The translations under genes were made by a program, and so were the position numbers. Positions 61,879 to 64,000 of a DNA stretch of 64,000 nt are shown in pieces; the first letter of the stretch is position 1, and each line of letters begins with the position of its first letter. The notes beneath the pieces were generated by a model, which made no database searches, was not told the origin of the DNA, and worked only from the letters and a program-made list of their open reading frames with translations. The stretch is from the NCBI RefSeq assembly GCF_927798175.1, contig NZ_CAKMMP010000011.1, positions 124,001 to 188,000 of the forward strand, given 5' to 3'. Origin of the DNA: Paenibacillus sp. JJ-223. Its GTDB lineage: Bacteria; Bacillota; Bacilli; Paenibacillales; Paenibacillaceae.

Positions 61879-62436
61879 TTATAGATCATCCCGGATGCGT
61901 GCGTACAATTTCTGATCGGTGAACACGCCTTTAATCTTCAACTGTTTGCGCAGTAAACCTTCATACGACATGCCGAGTTTCTCCATCACCCGGGCCGAAC
62001 CGATATTGCCCGCATTGCACCTGCCTGCCAATCTGTTGCAATCCAGCTCGCGAAAGCAATAGTTCACAACAGGCTGCATCGCTTCGGAGGCCACGCCCAT
62101 ATTCCAGTACCTGCTCGATATCGCGTATCCCAATTCGGCGCTCTGCATCGATTCGTTCATGTCGAATACGCCCCCGCGCCCAATCAGTTCCCCGGTGTCC
62201 TTCCAAATGAAGGCCCAAATGTACACAGTCTGCTGTTCATATTGATCCAGTACCCGCCGAATATATCCGACCGAATCATCTATGGTCTCATGACAGTTCC
62301 AGAGGCTGTGCTGGCTGACGAGCGGATCGGAGGCAAACGCAAAATATTCAGGCACATCCTCCAAGGTCAGACGTCTCAACCGCAAACGTTCTGTCTCGAA
62401 TTCGGGCGATTCGGAAAATAATTTGTCGACATTCAT
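61879..62436 (-). CDS. GNAT family N-acetyltransferase (RimJ/RimL-like)
   Basis: A 185-residue acetyltransferase: T-E-R-L-R-L-R-R-L near the start, W-A-F-I-W-K-D-T-G-E-L-I-G, G-Y-A-I-S-S-R-Y-W-N-M-G-V-A-S-E-A and N-I-G-S-A-R-V-M-E-K-L-G-M, all typical of the RimJ/RimL branch. The motif W-N-M-G-V-A takes the place of the usual G-x-G-x-A. The ATG at 62436 has GGAGG 8 bases upstream, better than 62475. The substrate may be a protein N-terminus or a small amine. Confidence 0.92.
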   Translation of the reverse strand: MNVDKLFSESPEFETERLRLRRLTLEDVPEYFAFASDPLVSQHSLWNCHETIDDSVGYIRRVLDQYEQQTVYIWAFIWKDTGELIGRGGVFDMNESMQSAELGYAISSRYWNMGVASEAMQPVVNYCFRELDCNRLAGRCNAGNIGSARVMEKLGMSYEGLLRKQLKIKGVFTDQKLYARIRDDL

Positions 62437-62491
62437 GTTCATTTCCTCCTGACGAATCCGTTTCAAAAGAACCACTCTTGCCGCATCTCTT

Positions 62492-62914
62492 TCAACGCTC
62501 GGTTTCGGCCTTTAACACATATCGATCTACAAACCAAGCTCCTAATATCCCCACGGCGTAACGCATGAGATCCATGACCAAAAAACCCCGGCCCAACACA
62601 AGTGCCCCTAGCGTCGTCGAACGAATTTCGTTCAACCACGGGACCTGGATGAGCTGCGAGCATTCGATGAACCAACTTAACAGCAATCCGGCAAAGGCTG
62701 ACCATCCCTTGCTCCACGACGTGAATATTAGGCGTATTCCAAAATAAATCATAGCTGCCCATAAGGCATCCCCGGCATGTTCTCGCAGAAATGCGGGCAA
62801 AACCTCGCCATAGGCCCTGGAGGCATACCCGGCAGACATCGCCAGCAATGTCACGGACAAATACAACAGTTTGCCTCTTAAACGACTGGCGTACCTCTGC
62901 TTATGCATTGTCAT
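62492..62914 (-). CDS. DUF2809 membrane protein
   Basis: A 140-residue protein with four membrane segments, matching DUF2809: R-E-H-A-G-D-A-L-W-A-A-M-I-Y-F, L-S-W-F-I-E-C-S-Q-L and L-G-A-L-V-L-G-R-G-F. Family function unknown. No clear ribosome site precedes the ATG at 62914 or the ATG at 62908, so the exact start is uncertain. Confidence 0.85.
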   Translation of the reverse strand: MTMHKQRYASRLRGKLLYLSVTLLAMSAGYASRAYGEVLPAFLREHAGDALWAAMIYFGIRLIFTSWSKGWSAFAGLLLSWFIECSQLIQVPWLNEIRSTTLGALVLGRGFLVMDLMRYAVGILGAWFVDRYVLKAETER

Positions 62915-63017
62915 GATTGTATTTCAACCCGTATCATATGGATTTCCCCCAGGCTTGAGTTCGATTCCACGATCGATGCATCTTTCATGTATCTTTCTCC
63001 CATCGTACAAAAGGATA

Positions 63018-63044
63018 CAAAAAAAGGGCGTTGCCAGCGCCCTT
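63018..63044 (-). terminator. Terminator after the Ig-like repeat gene
   Basis: AAGGGCG/CGCCCTT (63024-63030 with 63038-63044, 7-base loop), preceded on the plus strand by eight A, giving a T-run on the leftward transcript. Confidence 0.85.
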
Positions 63045-63093
63045 CAACATTCCATTTTTTAACATTATACCACTAAAACCAGAACCAAGCTTG

Positions 63094-64000
63094 CTATTTT
63101 ACCGTCACCGGAATCGTAAGTTTTTTGTTGTTCCATTTGACGACCACGGAAGCCTTGCCTTTGCCAACGGCCTGGATTTTGCCATTCGAAACCGTGACCA
63201 CGCTTGGCTTATTGCTGCTCCATACCGCGTCACTCGTTACCAAGGCGGTCTTTCCTGTGTCATACTGGGCCATAACGCTCACCGTTGCTGTGCCCTGAGG
63301 AGACAAGACCAGCTTTTTGGTGCTGCTGATCAGCTTTTTGAGCAGAGGCACCACGGTCACTTCCGTTTTGACGGTCTGATTCTGGTACACGCCCGTCAAT
63401 GTAGCCTTGCCTTCTGTCAGCGTTTTGACCGTGCCATTTTTGACCGTGGCCACACTAGGGTTAGACGATGTCCAGGTCACTTGCTTCGACAAGTTCACCG
63501 TTTTGCCGTTCTCATAGGTACCGATGACCTTAAGAGCTTTGGACTTCTTGATGTTCATCTGGATGGCCGATGGCGTAACCTCCACCTTGGCGATGATATC
63601 GGTAATCGCTACAGGGACTTTGACCGTGGTTGAGCCGTATTTTCCTTGCAGCAGCACGCGTCCCGGTTCCACCCCTTTGATTTTCCCATTTTCCACGACG
63701 GCGGATGGCTTGGAAACTGTCCAGACGATTTGGGAAGTGACGTCCTCTTCTTTACCGCTCGTTCGCACGATCGTTACTTTGGGCAATGCGCTCTCCTTGC
63801 CTTTGACAAAATTATAAGAGCTCGGCGATGCCTTGATCTTTTTGATTTTCTCCTGTACCTGCACGGCAAACTGCGCTTTCTCGTTATCCACCTGGGCGAC
63901 GATGGTCGCTTCTCCCGCACCTACGGCTTTGATCTTGCCTTTCGTTACGGTAGCGACTTTGGCATTGCTCGACGACCATGTCACGCCAGCCGTGACGTCC
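63094..64000 (-). CDS. Surface protein with BIG2 Ig-like repeats (3' part, gene continues)
   Basis: The C-terminal 302 residues or so of a gene whose start lies beyond the window; the frame stays open to the last base. At least three and a half bacterial Ig-like (BIG2) repeats of about 80 residues are seen, each with W-S-S-S/N-x-x-x-A-T/V-V, a N/K-G-K/T-I/V-K, and G-K/E-A-T/S. No sorting signal or SLH is at the C-terminus, which ends T-I-P-V-T-V-K. Such repeats make extracellular stalks in adhesins and polysaccharide-acting enzymes; the N-terminal domain that would reveal the role is missing. Confidence 0.88.
   Translation of the reverse strand, partial: DVTAGVTWSSSNAKVATVTKGKIKAVGAGEATIVAQVDNEKAQFAVQVQEKIKKIKASPSSYNFVKGKESALPKVTIVRTSGKEEDVTSQIVWTVSKPSAVVENGKIKGVEPGRVLLQGKYGSTTVKVPVAITDIIAKVEVTPSAIQMNIKKSKALKVIGTYENGKTVNLSKQVTWTSSNPSVATVKNGTVKTLTEGKATLTGVYQNQTVKTEVTVVPLLKKLISSTKKLVLSPQGTATVSVMAQYDTGKTALVTSDAVWSSNKPSVVTVSNGKIQAVGKGKASVVVKWNNKKLTIPVTVK

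Overview
The window looks like chromosomal DNA of a Paenibacillus-type Firmicute. Evidence: GC is slightly above 50%, ribosome sites are strong and purine-rich with frequent TTG/GTG starts, promoters are sigma-A-like, and lipoprotein signals are Gram-positive. Gene content fits too (YezD, CcdC, YdbS/YdbT, KipI/KipA-type oxoprolinase genes, a YesW-type rhamnogalacturonan lyase, an SLH-like protein, a tandem glycine riboswitch). I see no rRNA, tRNA, CRISPR array, phage, transposase or insertion sequence. Nearly all genes are intact and ordinary for the genus; the most informative material lies in the regulatory DNA and in a few unrecognised proteins.

Layout. 0-5.4 kb: a GNAT enzyme, an unknown membrane protein, yezD, and a leftward sulfate ABC importer (binding protein and two permeases, no ATPase gene). 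5.5-14.7 kb: a secreted PL11 pectin lyase, a divergent winged-helix regulator, and a complete rightward oligopeptide ABC importer. 14.9-20.9 kb: a lactonase-fold protein, an AraC regulator, an SLH-like secreted protein, a nitroreductase with an Rrf2 regulator, and an MBL-hydrolase/TetR pair. 21-29 kb: an unknown anchored protein, CcdC, an MDR oxidoreductase, methionine aminopeptidase, a Ser/Tyr/Arg-rich mini-protein, a Ser/Thr kinase paired with a MerR-like coiled-coil protein, and lactate dehydrogenase. 29-36.6 kb: an alpha/beta hydrolase, a LanFEG-like ABC exporter with its two-component system, and a neopullulanase. 36.7-44.3 kb: serine dehydratase under a glycine riboswitch, then a second two-component system heading an operon with a LolA-like lipoprotein and two bPH2 membrane proteins. 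44.6-50.2 kb: the pstSCAB phosphate importer behind PhoP-type boxes, and an orphan ArsB. 50.2-57.5 kb: a chemoreceptor, an EAL phosphodiesterase-like protein, a secreted LysM-tagged 5'-nucleotidase, a general-stress-26-like FMN protein and a Nudix hydrolase. 57.6-64 kb: the 5-oxoprolinase genes pxpB-pxpC-pxpA, five small enzyme or unknown genes, and the 3' part of a surface protein made of Ig-like (BIG2) repeats running off the end.

How it works together. Three ABC importers (sulfate, oligopeptide, phosphate) share a layout with a stem-loop between the binding-protein gene and the first permease gene, which fits overproduction of the binding protein. Two two-component clusters look built for cell-envelope or antimicrobial-peptide stress. 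Several regulators have readable operators: twin TetR-type palindromes before the MBL/TetR operon, a palindrome over the -10 of the Rrf2 gene, PhoP direct repeats before pstS, an 11-bp-period direct repeat before the LanFEG-like operon, and a glycine riboswitch whose terminator arm overlaps aptamer stem P1.
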